A DNA stretch of 42,408 nt from Planctomycetaceae bacterium (GTDB lineage Bacteria; Planctomycetota; Planctomycetia; Pirellulales; Pirellulaceae). A model generated the notes under the pieces. The model had not been told where the DNA came from, made no database searches, and was given only the letters and a program-made list of their open reading frames with translations. The stretch spans positions 1 through 42,408 of the forward strand of contig JAEUIQ010000109.1 in NCBI GenBank assembly GCA_016794985.1. Reading direction: 5' to 3'. Each line of letters begins with the position of its first letter. The stretch's first letter is position 1. Below are positions 25,533 to 34,572 of this stretch, piece after piece. Both the position numbers and the translations under genes were made by a program.

Positions 25533-27092
25533 ATGAAAAGTATGAGTCTTCAGTTCGTTGTAGGATCACGAGTGGGTCGTTGGACTCGCGTGATGGCCAG
25601 CGGCGTGGCCTGCCTCTGTTTGGTTGGGGGCACAATGTTGGCGCCGGCATTTGCTCAAGATACTCCGGTTACGGACCAGCCAACAATTCCGAATCAAAAT
25701 CCGGAGCAAACCACAGTTCCAACTCAAGATCCGGTTGCACCGTCGCTTCCAGGCGTCGTACCAGACGTTTCTGCGCCGACACAAGGTTTGGAAGGACTGC
25801 TGAATCCTCAACTAAGTCAACCGAATCAGCCGAACGTACCCGGATTTGAAGAACCGGTTGAAGTTAAGAAAGTGAACGATGCCGTTGCGGGTTGGAACTC
25901 GGCTGAAAGTGGCCAAGAGTTCAATTTGGGACAAACCCTGCGGCGAACGTGGGTCATGTTGGATTCGGAAGGCAAGCTGCGCGGTGAAGTGTTGGGAGCT
26001 GACTTCGATCATTCGAAAACGGAAGTTTACTTTGTGCGGGAAGGTCGAATGATTGACAAGTTGTCAGTCAACGCCAAAGGCGAATTTCTAGTGTACGGAT
26101 TGGAAGAAGGCGTCTATTCTTTAGTCGTCGCCAACGAGTTCCGCTACGCGGTGAACTGTCTGTTGGTGTTGGAAAACAATCAATTGGGCGGAGCGCCCAG
26201 TTCATTCGCCGTGCCGATGAGCGACGCGAGTCCGCGAAGCGTCTTCGAACAGGTCGTTAATCGTGCGACCAAAGTTACGTTCCGAAACTTTGGCGAATTC
26301 GCATTCGAAGAGACTGCGGATGATCCGGCCCGTTTGTATGGTCTCAAAGGAATTAACGAACATCGCCCAGAATCAGTGCCTGCAACCACGTTGGGTAACA
26401 ACCGAGTGCAATTGACCGAGAGTGGCCAATTGTTGGGTCGCGTACGAGCGGTAGAGCATTTCAATGGTCGCCCCGTCGATTTGATGGTGAGCGAAGTGCT
26501 GCTGATCGCGAAAGACGAAACGGTCGCTTCCACGCAAACCAATCGCTATGGTGTCTTTTCGTTTGACGGTATCAAACCAGGTACCTACACACTGTTTGCT
26601 TCCGGACGAGATGGATTGGCAGTCACCAGCTTCGAATTGGAAGCCGCTGCGGCCCCGGCACCAACCGTCGAAGTAGCACCGGTGAGCTATCGTGCCAAGC
26701 TTCCTTTGAACTATCTGGATCTAACCTTATCACCTCGCCGTGATGTGGGTTGGGTCAATAGCTACTTCCGCGACCATGTTCCTCCACCGCGAATTCCTCC
26801 GGTCGAAGATGTTCCTTACAACCCGTACGCTGATTATGGGCAATGGGGTTGGGGGCAAGGCTACCCTTACGGCATGGGCATGGGCACTGGATATCCAGGC
26901 GACATGTACGGTTGCGGTGGCTGTGGTGACTCGGCTTGGTGGGGAGCATCTTGCTACGGTTATCGCAGAGGCTGGTTGGCTCGCCTCAAGGCCCGCTGCG
27001 GATGGCATCATGTTGGTCGATTCGGTTGCCAAAGCGGCTGCCAAGATCATTGCGGCAGTGGTTGCGGTTGTGGCTGTTCTACCTGTCACTAA
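25533..27092 (+). CDS. Secreted protein with CarboxypepD_reg-like domains and Gly/Cys-rich tail
   Basis: The frame opens at 25428, but ATG 25533, with GAGG 5 bases upstream, begins a signal peptide ending APAFAQDT and is preferred (519 residues). A Pro/Gln/Thr-rich linker follows. Two beta-sandwich regions resemble carboxypeptidase regulatory-like domains, each with a GVYSL/GTYTLF motif (LRGEVLGADFDHSKTEVYFV...GLEEGVYSLVV and LLGRVRAVEHFNGRP...FDGIKPGTYTLFASG). The last 80 residues are rich in Gly, Tyr and Trp, then Cys (CGSGCGCGCSTCH), which suggests disulfide cross-linking or metal binding. Cell-surface role is likely; function unknown. A terminator follows. Confidence 0.8.
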   Translation: MKSMSLQFVVGSRVGRWTRVMASGVACLCLVGGTMLAPAFAQDTPVTDQPTIPNQNPEQTTVPTQDPVAPSLPGVVPDVSAPTQGLEGLLNPQLSQPNQPNVPGFEEPVEVKKVNDAVAGWNSAESGQEFNLGQTLRRTWVMLDSEGKLRGEVLGADFDHSKTEVYFVREGRMIDKLSVNAKGEFLVYGLEEGVYSLVVANEFRYAVNCLLVLENNQLGGAPSSFAVPMSDASPRSVFEQVVNRATKVTFRNFGEFAFEETADDPARLYGLKGINEHRPESVPATTLGNNRVQLTESGQLLGRVRAVEHFNGRPVDLMVSEVLLIAKDETVASTQTNRYGVFSFDGIKPGTYTLFASGRDGLAVTSFELEAAAAPAPTVEVAPVSYRAKLPLNYLDLTLSPRRDVGWVNSYFRDHVPPPRIPPVEDVPYNPYADYGQWGWGQGYPYGMGMGTGYPGDMYGCGGCGDSAWWGASCYGYRRGWLARLKARCGWHHVGRFGCQSGCQDHCGSGCGCGCSTCH

Positions 27093-27175
27093 GCGTTAGT
27101 CGCCACTAATACTTGTTCATGGATTGGCTCGTCGAGACCCACACTTGCGATTCTCGCGAATCGTTCGACGCCAAA

Positions 27176-27211
27176 CAGGCACTCCCGGCAACGGGAGTGC
27201 CTGTTTTTTTT
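27176..27211 (+). terminator. Rho-independent terminator
   Basis: CAGGCACTCCCG (27176-27187), loop GCAA, CGGGAGTGCCTG (27192-27203), then eight T. The stem is 12 bp and perfect, with a GNRA-type loop. It ends the upstream secreted-protein transcript. Confidence 0.95.
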
Positions 27212-27316
27212 GTTGGCTCACGTGACGAGGACGACAACCAACGGATGTCATGCCGTGTTTAAAGAGCGGCCACGCTCCAGTAGGCGACAGTAGTCGGCCT
27301 GCCATACCAGACGGGG

Positions 27317-27949
27317 CTAACCACGGTTCTTGTCGTAGACGGCCTGCAACATTGCCTCGACATCTTTGAATTTTTGTCGCCCTACCAATGCCTGGTCGAT
27401 GAGGCGCCGCGCGTCGGCTTCGCTGTGGCCCAGGGTTAGCAAGATCTGGTAAGTTTCAGTGACAACGTCAGAAGGAGTTGCCGTTTGGTCCGTCGCTGCC
27501 GCTTGTTTAGTAACCAGCAACGCAAACTTGGCCATCTTTCGGCGCAACTTGGCAATAATCCGTTCCGCGGTCGCCGCGCCAATCCCAGGCAAACTCGCAA
27601 TCGTCTTGACATCTTGCTCTTCGATCGCCACGGCAATGTCTTGAACCGGTCGCACCATGGCTCGCAGTGCTTTCTTGACGCCGACCCCATCAACCGAACA
27701 GAACAGGTCGAAGAAGTCTCGCTCAATTTCCGTCGCAAACCCAACCAGTCGCGGGGTCATTCGCCCGCCTTTGGTGGGATTCCCATCGATGTAGTGAACG
27801 GTCAACAATGAGACTTCTTGCTCGAGCTTTAATTGGATCACTCGACGAGAAAAGTCCGGGACCATGACCTCATAGCGAAAAGCACCCAATTCAAGGGTCG
27901 CCGCTTCTTCACTTAATGCCACTAATTTCCCTTTGATTTCCGTGATCAT
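27317..27949 (-). CDS. ruvA: Holliday junction branch migration protein RuvA
   Basis: DNA-binding subunit of the RuvAB branch-migration complex, 210 residues, normal length. The OB-fold begins MITEIKGKLVALSEEAATLELGAFRYEVMVP. Two helix-hairpin-helix motifs follow (LFCSVDGVGVKKALRAM and IASLPGIGAATAERIIAKL). The C-terminal domain III that contacts RuvB is present (YQILLTLGHSEADARRLIDQAL). Neither ruvB nor ruvC is in the window. ATG start; a weak purine stretch precedes it. Confidence 0.95.
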   Translation of the reverse strand: MITEIKGKLVALSEEAATLELGAFRYEVMVPDFSRRVIQLKLEQEVSLLTVHYIDGNPTKGGRMTPRLVGFATEIERDFFDLFCSVDGVGVKKALRAMVRPVQDIAVAIEEQDVKTIASLPGIGAATAERIIAKLRRKMAKFALLVTKQAAATDQTATPSDVVTETYQILLTLGHSEADARRLIDQALVGRQKFKDVEAMLQAVYDKNRG

Positions 27950-28561
27950 GTCGTCGTTTTCTGTGGAAAAATGCTGTTGAATCGTCGCGGCGGATTATCA
28001 CGAATCAAGGTCGAATCAACAAGGATGGACGGCGCTCGGTTGGTCAGAGTTGGCCAATGCTTGTATGAGTGCTAGCAAGTTGCCGATATCGACCCGTAAT
28101 GCCGTTGAACAACGGACAGTCGTAGGCGCGTTCCTGGTGTCGTGACCAGCAAAGTGATTTTGTCGGTCAGATTGGCAGACCGCCAATGGGCCACGCTGTG
28201 AGGCATTTTCTTTTCGCAATTGTGTCGGTCTTCCCAGCCCCTTGATCGGGGGAGTGCCACTTGAACCGATCGCCCGTACCTATCGGCTTGGGTTGTTTTG
28301 GGCCCGGTTGGTCTTCTGTTCGCCCCGACAGTTACTTAACCGCATTGGCCCACGGAGTGTGCTCGCTATAGACCAGCTGCTGGCCCACGGAGTTGGGCTG
28401 CTACTCCTTGAGCGACCACCTGTGTAAACGAAGATTCAAAAAATGAAAATTGATCTAGTCGGTTCTGTCGGTGCAAATTAAAACTTGCGACTTGTCGTTC
28501 CTAGTCGACGACAAATTGGCCCTGCTCCACCGTAGGCTTGATAAGAACCGGAAGGAATGGC
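27950..28561. other. Gene-free region with degraded repeat
   Basis: About 600 bases with no credible gene. TGGCCCACGGAGT occurs twice (28345 and 28380 areas), and a degraded element copy lies at 28191-28300. Confidence 0.5.
28191..28300 (+). repeat. Dispersed palindromic element, degraded copy F
   Basis: CCACGCTGTGAGGCATTTTC (28191) matches the consensus left end, followed by CAATTGTGTCGG and a decayed ACCGATCG...CGGCTTGGGTTGTTTTGGGCCCGG arm. No clear right end was found. Confidence 0.5.
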
Positions 28562-29458
28562 TTGAACGGCGACGCAAATCAATCCGAATCTGGTCAATCC
28601 GAATCTGGTCAAACCGAATCTGGTCAGTCCGAATCTTGGATCAAGCGGCTATCGGTGCGCGCCACGGGACGTCTGTTTCGGTACGCGTTGCAGTGCGGTC
28701 CTCGGTTGCAAAATCTCAGATTGCTAGACATGACTGGCGGTTTTTGTCCGCCACTTGGGCCGATGTCGCGACCGGCTATCTTGATCATGTGGCACGAGTC
28801 GATTCTGTTGCCGTTGGGACTGGGGTTTCATTCGCCGGTTGCTCTGCTCGTTAGCCAACACCGCGACGCAAATTGGTTGACCATGGCGGGAGAAGGAATG
28901 GGATTCGACATCGTGCGCGGCAGCACGACTCGCGGAGGCGGTGCGGCCTTGAGAAAGTTAAAGGAGCTTTCCCAAACGCATTCGATGGTGATTACGCCGG
29001 ACGGTCCCAAAGGGCCACGACGGACCATGAACCTGGGGGCAATTTACTTGGCCGCGATGCTCCAATTGCCATTGGTCCCAGTTGGCGTCGGTATGGCAAG
29101 GCCTTGGCGTTTGGCGACTTGGGATCAGTTTGCGGTACCCAAACCGTTTCATCGCGCGAGAATCATTTTCGGAACTCCAATCCATTTGCCGCGACGTTGT
29201 GAACGCGAGCAATTGGAACAACTTACCAAAGGCATTGGGCAAGACTTGGAACATATTACGGAAGTCGCTCAGCAATGGGCCGACTCGACAGCCGAGTTCC
29301 ATGAAGCCAAACGAATCGGAGTTCTAGGGAACTGGGTTACGGTGAAATCGAAACGGAATGCCTTGCCGTGGCCAACCTTGAATTCAAACGTCGAACAATT
29401 GAAGCGGACCATCGTTGACTGCCAGGGGGACGAATCCAACCAGCGTCGAACCGCGTGA
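28562..29458 (+). CDS. DUF374 lysophospholipid acyltransferase-like protein
   Basis: Acyltransferase-fold protein of 298 residues. Visible are the HxxxxD-like box (MWHESILLPL), SQHRDANWLT, the binding segment GSTTRGGGAALRKL and the DUF374 signature ITPDGPKGPRRTMN. The family is thought to acylate lipids such as lipid A precursors or lysophospholipids; substrate unknown. The frame opens at TTG 28538, but TTG 28562 has a strong GGAAGG 6 bases upstream and is preferred. An early stretch of four 15-bp repeats (28583-28640) encodes Ser-Glu-Ser-Gly-Gln/Thr units, absent from the family core and probably variable in copy number. Confidence 0.85.
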   Translation: MNGDANQSESGQSESGQTESGQSESWIKRLSVRATGRLFRYALQCGPRLQNLRLLDMTGGFCPPLGPMSRPAILIMWHESILLPLGLGFHSPVALLVSQHRDANWLTMAGEGMGFDIVRGSTTRGGGAALRKLKELSQTHSMVITPDGPKGPRRTMNLGAIYLAAMLQLPLVPVGVGMARPWRLATWDQFAVPKPFHRARIIFGTPIHLPRRCEREQLEQLTKGIGQDLEHITEVAQQWADSTAEFHEAKRIGVLGNWVTVKSKRNALPWPTLNSNVEQLKRTIVDCQGDESNQRRTA

Positions 29459-29479
29459 TCGCGCCATCGCGCCATCGCG

Positions 29480-30988
29480 TCATCGTCCGGCCCGGCGCAA
29501 GACGACTCTCGTTTTCAAGAATCGGTCATGCAAACACGCAGATCCAGGAAGCATGATGGCCGCGATGTCGATAAAGAATATGGTCCAAAAGAAACCAGCC
29601 AATACGTAGACAACGGAATCTTGTCGCGCATCCAAGGCGACAACAAAACTCAAGAACAGCCAGAAAATCAAGGTTCGCAGTGTTTCACGAATGACTCGGA
29701 CTTTACTCATCGGCAATTGTCCTGAGTAATCGAGCAAACGCAGTTGCATGGCGAAGTAGCCGAGGCTGGTGCCAAAACGACTACACATACCGCCATAAAC
29801 CAATGCGGGAACCAAAAACACCGTCCACCACAATCCAAGTTGAAACGGCAAGCGGGAAAGAGCCGCCGTAGCCAAGCCAACCACGATTGTGGCAATTGCT
29901 ACCTGGTCGACCGCCCACGCGACCAGCCGCGGAAGTCGCCCGGCGGGGAGTTCCGTCGAAGGTCGAACATTGACCAAGTTTTGCAAGAGTTCATCGTAAT
30001 CGCGAAAACCGGGCTGGTCGTTTAGTTCCAGCAAGCGTTCCAAGATCGGTAGGAAGTTTCGCGGAATATGCTCCGTCGTGCCATCAGGGGGCCGCAAGGC
30101 TAACTTCTTCCGCTCGGTAATCCACGCAGCTACATTTTTTCCGGTCAGATTTTGCGGCGGTGTTCCAAAGGTCAACTCGTAGAGTGTAATGCCCAGAGCA
30201 TACATGTCGGTTCGAATGCTCGGCGGTTCCCCGGCCAATGCTGCGGGTGAAAGATAGTTGGGTGTCCCCCGCAATCCGGTGTCCTCATTCTCCTCCAAGT
30301 CAATGCGACGCGCGAGCCCAAAATCGGACAGTTTGACTGTCCCCAATCGATCGAACAGCAAGTTGCTTGGCTTGATGTCCCCGTGCACCACGTCCAAGTG
30401 ATAGCTTGCCTTTAATGCTTCTGTTACCTGGATGGCCGTGTCCATCACCGCGGCAAACGGCAGCGGACCACGCCTTGTGTTCGAAGCCAACGACCCGTTC
30501 ATCAATTCCATCGCAAGGAACGGTGTTTGCTGCTCGTGGCTGACGTAGTAAATCGTCACGACGTTGGGATGGTGAACGCGTGCTTGAGCCACCGCCTCTT
30601 GCAAAAGCGCTTTCACCTTGCGATCTTCAGGCCTTTGATCCGCCGAGGTTCTGATCAATTTGACGGCAACATATCGTTGGAGCGATCGGTCCAGCGCTCG
30701 ATAGACCGCACCCATGCCTCCACCACCCAATCGTTCCACAATCTCGAAGTGTCCCAATTGGCGGCCAATCCACGGATCTGGCTCGCTGACGCGACTGTTT
30801 GAATCCGAGAGAAACGTCGAGTGATCAAAAAAAGACACTGTGGACGAGATCAGCTCTTCGAGAGCACAGGGACTCACCCGACGCTGGCAAACGACGCATT
30901 GGCCGCCGGTCCGAACCGGAACTAAAAACTCATTTCCACACGGGCAGCGATACTTTACTTTTGTCTCGTCTGTAAGTGTTTCGTCCAT
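29480..30988 (-). CDS. Zinc-ribbon Ser/Thr protein kinase with RDD membrane domain
   Basis: 502 residues in three parts. An N-terminal double CxC/CxxC zinc ribbon (CPCGNEF...CVVCQRR, about 15-35) comes first. A Hanks-type kinase follows (about 80-340) with glycine loop GGGGMGAVYRA, the ATP Lys in VAVKLI (about 110), HGDIKPSNLL (catalytic Asp about 204), DFGLAR (about 222), and GTPNYLSPAAL. The HGD loop lacks the usual Arg of HRD, so it is a non-RD kinase. Residues about 355-500 form an RDD-type membrane domain with several helices. Targets are unknown; it probably senses membrane signals. It converges on the acyltransferase gene, 21 bases apart. Confidence 0.92.
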   Translation of the reverse strand: MDETLTDETKVKYRCPCGNEFLVPVRTGGQCVVCQRRVSPCALEELISSTVSFFDHSTFLSDSNSRVSEPDPWIGRQLGHFEIVERLGGGGMGAVYRALDRSLQRYVAVKLIRTSADQRPEDRKVKALLQEAVAQARVHHPNVVTIYYVSHEQQTPFLAMELMNGSLASNTRRGPLPFAAVMDTAIQVTEALKASYHLDVVHGDIKPSNLLFDRLGTVKLSDFGLARRIDLEENEDTGLRGTPNYLSPAALAGEPPSIRTDMYALGITLYELTFGTPPQNLTGKNVAAWITERKKLALRPPDGTTEHIPRNFLPILERLLELNDQPGFRDYDELLQNLVNVRPSTELPAGRLPRLVAWAVDQVAIATIVVGLATAALSRLPFQLGLWWTVFLVPALVYGGMCSRFGTSLGYFAMQLRLLDYSGQLPMSKVRVIRETLRTLIFWLFLSFVVALDARQDSVVYVLAGFFWTIFFIDIAAIMLPGSACLHDRFLKTRVVLRRAGR

Positions 30989-31150
30989 GAAAGAACCGGT
31001 CCAATTCTACCAATCAAAGACAAAACCATGACGGGCCAATGTTCGTTTCGACGCCAACACCAATCGGTTTGACGCCAACGCGACCCATTGTAACTTTGAT
31101 TCTCGGAAAACTCGACCGGCACCGCGTGTAACGTTCGTCTCACAAGTATC

Positions 31151-31194
31151 AAAAAAAACAAGCCCGGCCAGTCACACTGGCCGAGCCTGTTTTG
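31151..31194 (-). terminator. Probable terminator of the GGM-rich protein gene
   Basis: On the minus strand, ACTGGCC pairs across a short loop (stem roughly 31159-31172 with 31176-31189, with some mismatches), followed by eight T (31151-31158 read as A on the plus strand). It sits 70 bases past the stop. Confidence 0.7.
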
Positions 31195-31263
31195 TCCAAT
31201 TCGAAACTGCAAGCCGGGTAGAATCAATGGCGTTCGTGCAACGCCTTCGGTCCGTCCAGACCT

Positions 31264-32238
31264 TTAGTCCTTATTGTAGTTCTCAGATACGGACGATTGG
31301 CTTTCGGCTCGTTTGGCTTCGGCCAACTGGGCCACATGGGTTGCGACTTGCTGGGCGGCCGCGACTTGTTCTCGCGAAAAGAACTTCTCGACATAGCCGT
31401 TCCGCAAAACCACGCGGTTCTTGTCCAACAATTCAGCCCAAGACATTTTGTCGGTGTAGTGCCATGCCGCAGCTTGAGCCACGGGTTGCGAAATTTGTCC
31501 CGCGGTCAACAAACGACCCGTTTCGATGATCTCATAGCTCTGAGGGAATTGCGCTACGAATTTTTCAATTGGCACCATCGTGTAGGCAACCCCAGCACGT
31601 GGATCTTTCTTGCCATGTTCCAAGCACACGGTCGTGACTTTGGTACGAACTTTCATGCCCGGAGGAATGTTGAACATGCCACCGCCCATGCCGCCGCCCA
31701 TGCCACCCATGCCGCCGCCCATTCCACCGCCACCAAATCCGCCCATGCCACCTTGGTTACCCATGCCGCCGCCCATGCCACCCATTCCGCCCATGCCCAT
31801 GCCGCCACCCATACCGCCCATGCCGCCACCGGCACCCATGCCAGCCATTTGTGCCATCACAGGGACGAAGGCAAACACTTCTGGGAGTTCCACACTCAGT
31901 GGTTTGTCGGTCTTGTTTTCAAACCAAACCGATGCTTGGGTCGCATCTTTTGGGATATAAGTAATCTCAATCGAGCCAGCTTCGGCCGCCGAGAACATCT
32001 CGACCGCTTCAAAACCGGCTGGTACCGTTTGGGTGCGTGATGGACGTAACTTGGGCCCTTTCACAGCAGCCGACTTGAGATTTTTTTCCGGGTCCGAGCC
32101 AGCGTCGGAGTCCGTACTGGTCATTACCACGGAATCACCCGATTCCGAACCCGTTGACTGATAGCCATGCAGATGAGTCGTCAGCCACAAACCACAACAG
32201 GCAGTCGCTAAAAACGCAAAACCGATCTTCGTTTTCAT
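31264..32238 (-). CDS. Secreted protein with Gly-Met-rich repeat
   Basis: Protein of 324 residues with a signal peptide (MKTKIGFAFLATACCGLWLTT). Around residues 128-195 is a low-complexity stretch of Gly and Met (GGMGGMGGGMG motifs, about 60 residues). A beta-rich domain precedes it (EVFAFVPVMAQM, IEITYIPKDATQASVWFENKTDKPLSVELP) and a soluble C-terminal part ends in a Lys/Glu/Gln-rich helix. ATG 32238 has AAGGAA about 9 bases upstream, so the longer frame to 32325 is not used. No family was recognised. The Met-Gly tract may be flexible or metal-binding. Confidence 0.75.
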   Translation of the reverse strand: MKTKIGFAFLATACCGLWLTTHLHGYQSTGSESGDSVVMTSTDSDAGSDPEKNLKSAAVKGPKLRPSRTQTVPAGFEAVEMFSAAEAGSIEITYIPKDATQASVWFENKTDKPLSVELPEVFAFVPVMAQMAGMGAGGGMGGMGGGMGMGGMGGMGGGMGNQGGMGGFGGGGMGGGMGGMGGGMGGGMFNIPPGMKVRTKVTTVCLEHGKKDPRAGVAYTMVPIEKFVAQFPQSYEIIETGRLLTAGQISQPVAQAAAWHYTDKMSWAELLDKNRVVLRNGYVEKFFSREQVAAAQQVATHVAQLAEAKRAESQSSVSENYNKD

Positions 32239-32325
32239 TCGCAGTTTTCCTTGTTTCCGTCGGCCAATTGCCGACCATCTGTCACACCGAAGCTTGTTGA
32301 CTTCAGCCCTTGTTCCCTGGTACAA

Positions 32326-32829
32326 GTCGACAAGATTTACGCCACCTGGTCCTATACCGGCAAAAATCGGATCGTGTCCTCAATCCGAGATATTTGCCTG
32401 GAATCCCGAGTCTGTTCGGGGTTCAAAAACCCTTGTTACCGTGCTTGTGCCTCACGCGGCCCCCGGGAAACTTTAGCATGCTGCCTGTCCAATCAAGCAA
32501 CAAAAACATCAGCTTCCGAGAATTCTCGGGCGTTCCAACATTGTAGCGTAGTTGCTTTCCAAGACAATTTCCAGCCAGTTTTGACAAAACTTTAGCTGCC
32601 GTTTAGCACTATTGGAGCGGGAATAGCGATTTTTCGGCGTCTGCCCATTCGACACACACTCGTTGAACTCGATAAAAGACGAAAAAACAGCCCTGGCAGC
32701 CTTGAGCGGATCCCAGGGGCAGCAAACCACCTTCAATTTTTCACAATCTGAATCCGGCGACTTAGAGTTCAGGATCAGCGTGCCCGTAGGAGAATCGTTT
32801 CGAAACCCACGGGGCACCCCGAATCCGTC
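32326..32829. other. Gene-free intergenic region
   Basis: About 500 bases with no credible gene; frames here lack family signals or ribosome binding sites. It lies upstream of both the secreted-protein gene (minus) and the pseudopilin (plus), so promoters are expected, but none was recognised. Confidence 0.45.
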
Positions 32830-32871
32830 TTGAATCCCAACCATCAGGAATCGCAAGGTCAAAGAATAGCT

Positions 32872-33387
32872 GTGAGCGATCGCCGTTTCACTACCGACCT
32901 TCGTTGGGACACGGGAATTGACCTCGGGCGACCCAGGCACGGCTTTTCATTGGTTGAATTGGTAATCTGTATCTTGATCATCGGAATTCTGGTTGCCGTG
33001 GCGGCTCCTCGGTTTTATTCGATGGCGGACCAGGCCCGAATCAACCAGACGGTCTCCGAAGCTCGGAAGCTGAATCAACTCATCGCGGTCTCCAAACAGG
33101 TCTCGGGCAATTGGCCCGTCACGCACGCGCCAGGCGAGGTGCCGCCCGAACTGGTTACGATTTTTCCATCTCTGAAGTTTCCCAATCCCCCGGTTCCCGG
33201 AACCTGGACATGGCTTGGCCCCAGTGTGGGCAATTTTGGGATGTCGATCCTGGTTCCACCAGGAAAACATGAGCAAAACGAATATGCCATTGTCGACCGA
33301 GAGTTCGACGACGGAATTGAAGACACCGGCTGGATAACGCGAAGCGAGTCTCGCGGTGAGACCTACTGGGTCTTTAACGCCCAATAG
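32872..33387 (+). CDS. Type IV pilin-like / pseudopilin
   Basis: Prepilin-type protein of about 171 residues from GTG 32872 (frame open to TTG 32830). The prepilin cleavage motif RHG/FSLVELVICILIIGILVAVAAPRFYSMADQAR is clear, followed by a helix and a short C-terminal domain with loops (PEVPPELVTIF-like, GKHEQNEYAIVDREFDD). This class includes type II secretion pseudopilins and type IV pilins. A signal peptidase processing site is seen, but the partner machinery is not in the window. Start uncertain. Confidence 0.8.
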   Translation: MSDRRFTTDLRWDTGIDLGRPRHGFSLVELVICILIIGILVAVAAPRFYSMADQARINQTVSEARKLNQLIAVSKQVSGNWPVTHAPGEVPPELVTIFPSLKFPNPPVPGTWTWLGPSVGNFGMSILVPPGKHEQNEYAIVDREFDDGIEDTGWITRSESRGETYWVFNAQ

Positions 33388-33488
33388 CACGGGCAATAGA
33401 CCACGGCGGATACCCAACCGCAGAGATCCTCTCGTGCGATTCCCGGCCTTGCCACCATCGGGCGGACAAGTTCAGGTTCGGCGATGGA

Positions 33489-33926
33489 CTAGCGTGTCGC
33501 TTCCATGCGTTCGATGTATTGGCGCAGTCTTTCGTTTTCGTCACTGACATGCTTGAGTGCCAACATGTTTTCGACCCGCTTCAACAATTCCACACGATTG
33601 ACCGGTTTAGAAACGAAATCATCCGCTCCGACTTCGACGGCTCGTTGAATATCCCCTAACTCATTCAACGCCGTGACCATCAAGATCATGATGGACTTGG
33701 TCGACGGATCGCTTTTCAGCTTCTTGCAGATTTCGAAGCCGCTGAATTTCGGCATCATCACATCGAGCAAGATCAAGTCGGGACGAAAAGCCCCCACTTG
33801 GTCCAAGGTTGCTTGACCATCTTCGGCCACTTCAATCTGGCAATTCAGGCCAACCAAATAGGCTTCTAGCAATTCGCAATTCGCCTGATTGTCATCCGCA
33901 ATCAATATCTTGTGTGTCGTCGCCAT
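33489..33926 (-). CDS. Single-domain response regulator (CheY/DivK-like)
   Basis: 145-residue receiver domain with acidic pair ADDN (about 10-13), phosphoacceptor Asp about 55 in LILLDVMMP, the conserved Thr/Ala region (MVTALNE) and Lys near the end (VSKPVN). A C-terminal tail of about 25 residues is helical (RLRQYIERMEATR). No output domain, so it acts through a partner protein. ATG start; gene is alone. Confidence 0.9.
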   Translation of the reverse strand: MATTHKILIADDNQANCELLEAYLVGLNCQIEVAEDGQATLDQVGAFRPDLILLDVMMPKFSGFEICKKLKSDPSTKSIMILMVTALNELGDIQRAVEVGADDFVSKPVNRVELLKRVENMLALKHVSDENERLRQYIERMEATR

Positions 33927-34026
33927 GACATTGTCTCTGACTTGGTTCCGAATTTCGTCGTCGTGACCGATCCGCCGCTCAAGCTGAGACTATACCGAAC
34001 CTGCCGAGAGCGGTCTACGGGCGGAA

Positions 34027-34566
34027 TTATTGAGCGGGTGGGGGCGTGGGGGCTGTCTCGGGCAATTTCGTAGCCAGGTCCATGGCTTTGGTTTGGGCTC
34101 GGCGACTGAAATCAATGGATTCTGCCAAGCAACGAGCGGCCTCTTGGGCCGCATGGAAGCCTTTCGAGTTTTCGCTGCTGATGTAGTCCAACCGCCACAT
34201 CGCTTTACGTTGTAAGACATAAATTTCTTGCAACCGCTCTGGGGTCGCACCGCGGTCCTTGCAAATCTCAACCGCATCCAGCATGTCCTCCATGGCTTTG
34301 GCGGCCATCTCCATAATTTGTTTGGTGCGGTCTTGGATTCCGGTCACGATATCACGCAAGTCTTGCTCGGGAACATGGTGACACGTTGGGCAGGCATTGT
34401 TGATACTCTCGAGCGAGCTGCACCGATTGTGTTTAATCAACTGCATCGCGTCCGCTCGTTCGTAGGGTATTTGGTATTCCGCACAACGGACAACGGCTCG
34501 GGCGCGCGTTCCTTGGCTCCATGATTCGAATATAGATTGTTGCAATTTCGGGACTGGTGCATTCAT
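34027..34566 (-). pseudogene. nrfA: Decayed C-terminal fragment of NrfA (cytochrome c552 nitrite reductase)
   Basis: The sequence ESWSQGTRARAVVRCAEYQIPYERADAMQL, then NNACPTCHHVPEQDLRDIVTGIQDRTKQ and MWRLDYISSENSKGFHAAQEAARCLAESIDFSR, follows the C-terminal half of NrfA, the pentahaem ammonia-forming nitrite reductase. Intact NrfA has five haem sites. Here only CPTCH (haem 5 position) remains. The CxxCH of haem 4 reads CAEYQ, an otherwise invariant His is Arg, and the first 300 or so residues with the catalytic CxxCK haem are absent. No signal peptide remains. The frame runs open to 34644 through an element end (34573-34632). Almost certainly inactive for nitrite reduction. Confidence 0.75.
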
Positions 34567-34572
34567 GTCGGC

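Noticed and set aside
28557..28568. ATG start at 28557 for the acyltransferase
   Set aside because: It reads ATG GCT TGA and stops at once; the in-frame TTG 28562 with GGAAGG fits.
32509..32940. 143-residue minus ORF
   Set aside because: Covers the start of the pseudopilin on the other strand and lacks any family signal.
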